15,298 nucleotides of DNA, taken from the NCBI GenBank assembly GCA_012026715.1, contig VEPB01000161.1, positions 1-15,298 on the forward strand, written 5' to 3'. Source of the DNA: Methylococcaceae bacterium (GTDB lineage: Bacteria > Pseudomonadota > Gammaproteobacteria > Methylococcales > Methylococcaceae). Shown in pieces: positions 14,440-15,298 of this stretch (the stretch's first letter is position 1; every line of letters starts with the position of its first letter). The notes beneath the pieces are model-generated. The model was not told the DNA's origin and did no database searches. It saw only the letters and a list, made by a program, of their open reading frames with translations. Made by a program: the position numbers and the translations under genes.

Positions 14440-15298
14440 CATGGCCTATCCAGAGACACCAGGCAGGAAAAGAACAGTACATGTTGATCGGCGGCCAAGG
14501 GCGAGTGATCGCCGGGCCGCTGGAAGAACCCGCCGTCCTTGCCGGTCGACCGGTCGTAACGATATTCCCCCCGCAACGCGACCGATAGCGTGTCCAGCGG
14601 AAACTTGTATTCCACCGTGGCGGTCACCGCCTTGACGAGTTGCCGACTTCCGGTGAGGCGGCCGTCGCGGTCCCAGTAGACCTCGGGACGCAGCGCGATG
14701 CTCCAGGGTCCGTCGATGTGCCAGCGGGTGAACAAGGCCGATCCCATCCACAGGGCTTGTACAGCAGTGTCGGACATCCGCTCGGTGCCCACGTCATAAG
14801 CCAGGGCGACACTGATGTCACTGCTGGCCCATTGCACGATGGAATCGGAAAAATAACGCCAGTCTCCGATTCCGGCTGCATGCTGTTCGGAGCCGATAAA
14901 GAGATTCTGCGTCAGCTTCCATTGCGGCGAGATCGTCCAAATCAGCTGGCTGCCATATTTCGGGCGGTTGTTGCGGTAGGCAAGATAGTCGTAATCGCTC
15001 AGCACATAAAAGCCGGCGGAGACCGACTCGCCGAAACTGTATTGGGCGGCCGCGCCAATGAGGTAATAGGGTGAATAATCGGCGATCCAGGAGCGGGTGT
15101 AGTTGGGATTGTCCTTGGCGAACATCGACTCATAGCCGATGAAACTGTTCATGAGGCCTGCCGTCAGCGTCAATCCGCGTCCGACCGGAGCCAGGTAGCT
15201 GACGTTGGCGCGGGAGAGGTAGCGGAGGATCCCGGAACCCGGCAGGCGATCTGATGACGGCACTTGGCCGTCGGTGTCGTAGCCCGCTTGCGCGCCCA
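14439..15298 (-). CDS. Outer-membrane beta-barrel protein of the BBP2/OmpL-like porin type, N-terminus cut off
   Basis: The minus-strand frame is open from the right edge to TGA at 14439-14441, giving about 286 residues without the beginning; the GTG at 15263 is internal, because the reading continues upstream as GAQAGYDTDGQ. The sequence is a series of amphipathic strands with aromatic girdle residues. The region GLTLTAGLMNSFIGYESMFAKD, then NPNYTRSWIADYSPYYLIGA, resembles the putative beta-barrel porin-2 (BBP2) family, whose members carry a GYE...N.NYSRS pattern. Later strands such as SVSAGFYVLSDYDYLAYRNN and DTLSVALRGEYRYDRS alternate in the same way. It should sit in the outer membrane as a pore; signal peptide and first strands lie outside the window. 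It ends ...CLVSLDRP rather than in the common terminal Phe. It converges with the ligase gene, so it is a separate unit. Confidence 0.75.
   Translation of the reverse strand, partial: GAQAGYDTDGQVPSSDRLPGSGILRYLSRANVSYLAPVGRGLTLTAGLMNSFIGYESMFAKDNPNYTRSWIADYSPYYLIGAAAQYSFGESVSAGFYVLSDYDYLAYRNNRPKYGSQLIWTISPQWKLTQNLFIGSEQHAAGIGDWRYFSDSIVQWASSDISVALAYDVGTERMSDTAVQALWMGSALFTRWHIDGPWSIALRPEVYWDRDGRLTGSRQLVKAVTATVEYKFPLDTLSVALRGEYRYDRSTGKDGGFFQRPGDHSPLAADQHVLFFSCLVSLDRP

Overview
The window looks like a chromosomal stretch of a GC-rich (roughly 60%) gammaproteobacterium. The main reasons are the rimP-nusA-infB-rbfA-truB order, a NusA with the two C-terminal acidic repeats typical of Proteobacteria, and a hairpin-rich leader in front of rimP. 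A methanotroph-like member (Methylococcales) is possible but only a guess; no marker gene of that lifestyle is present.

Layout. Positions 2-160 encode the end (or all) of a small membrane protein, followed by a strong intrinsic terminator at 248-293. A conserved-looking but unrecognised 260-residue protein lies at 352-1134, and its 3' end carries two overlapping, mutually exclusive hairpins. A sigma70-like promoter near 1210-1238 and a leader with two terminator-like hairpins precede the translation/transcription operon: rimP (1394-1870), nusA (1870-3375), infB (3410-6046), rbfA (6050-6436) and truB (6433-7359). These genes overlap or are separated by a few bases and act in transcription elongation/termination, 30S maturation, initiation and tRNA modification. 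The rpsO-pnp pair that often follows truB is not there.

After a 373-base stretch with no confident gene comes a two-gene sensory unit: a stand-alone PAS protein (7733-8314) and a 1091-residue CheB-CheR-coiled coil-PAS fusion (8324-11599). Neither has a receiver or a histidine kinase domain.

Then comes a two-gene amide-bond unit: a GNAT acetyltransferase fused to a C39-like papain-fold peptidase domain (11664-12788), and a RimK-type ATP-grasp ligase with a long N-terminal domain (12791-14242). The pairing suggests synthesis and trimming or transfer of a peptide-like product or protein tag, substrate unknown. On the opposite strand, running in from the right edge, is the C-terminal part of an outer-membrane beta-barrel protein (14439-15298).

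Most of the window is ordinary. The parts most worth a second look are the GNAT-C39/ATP-grasp pair, the kinase-less CheB-CheR-PAS fusion with its PAS partner, and the rimP leader, whose two hairpins can also pair with each other.
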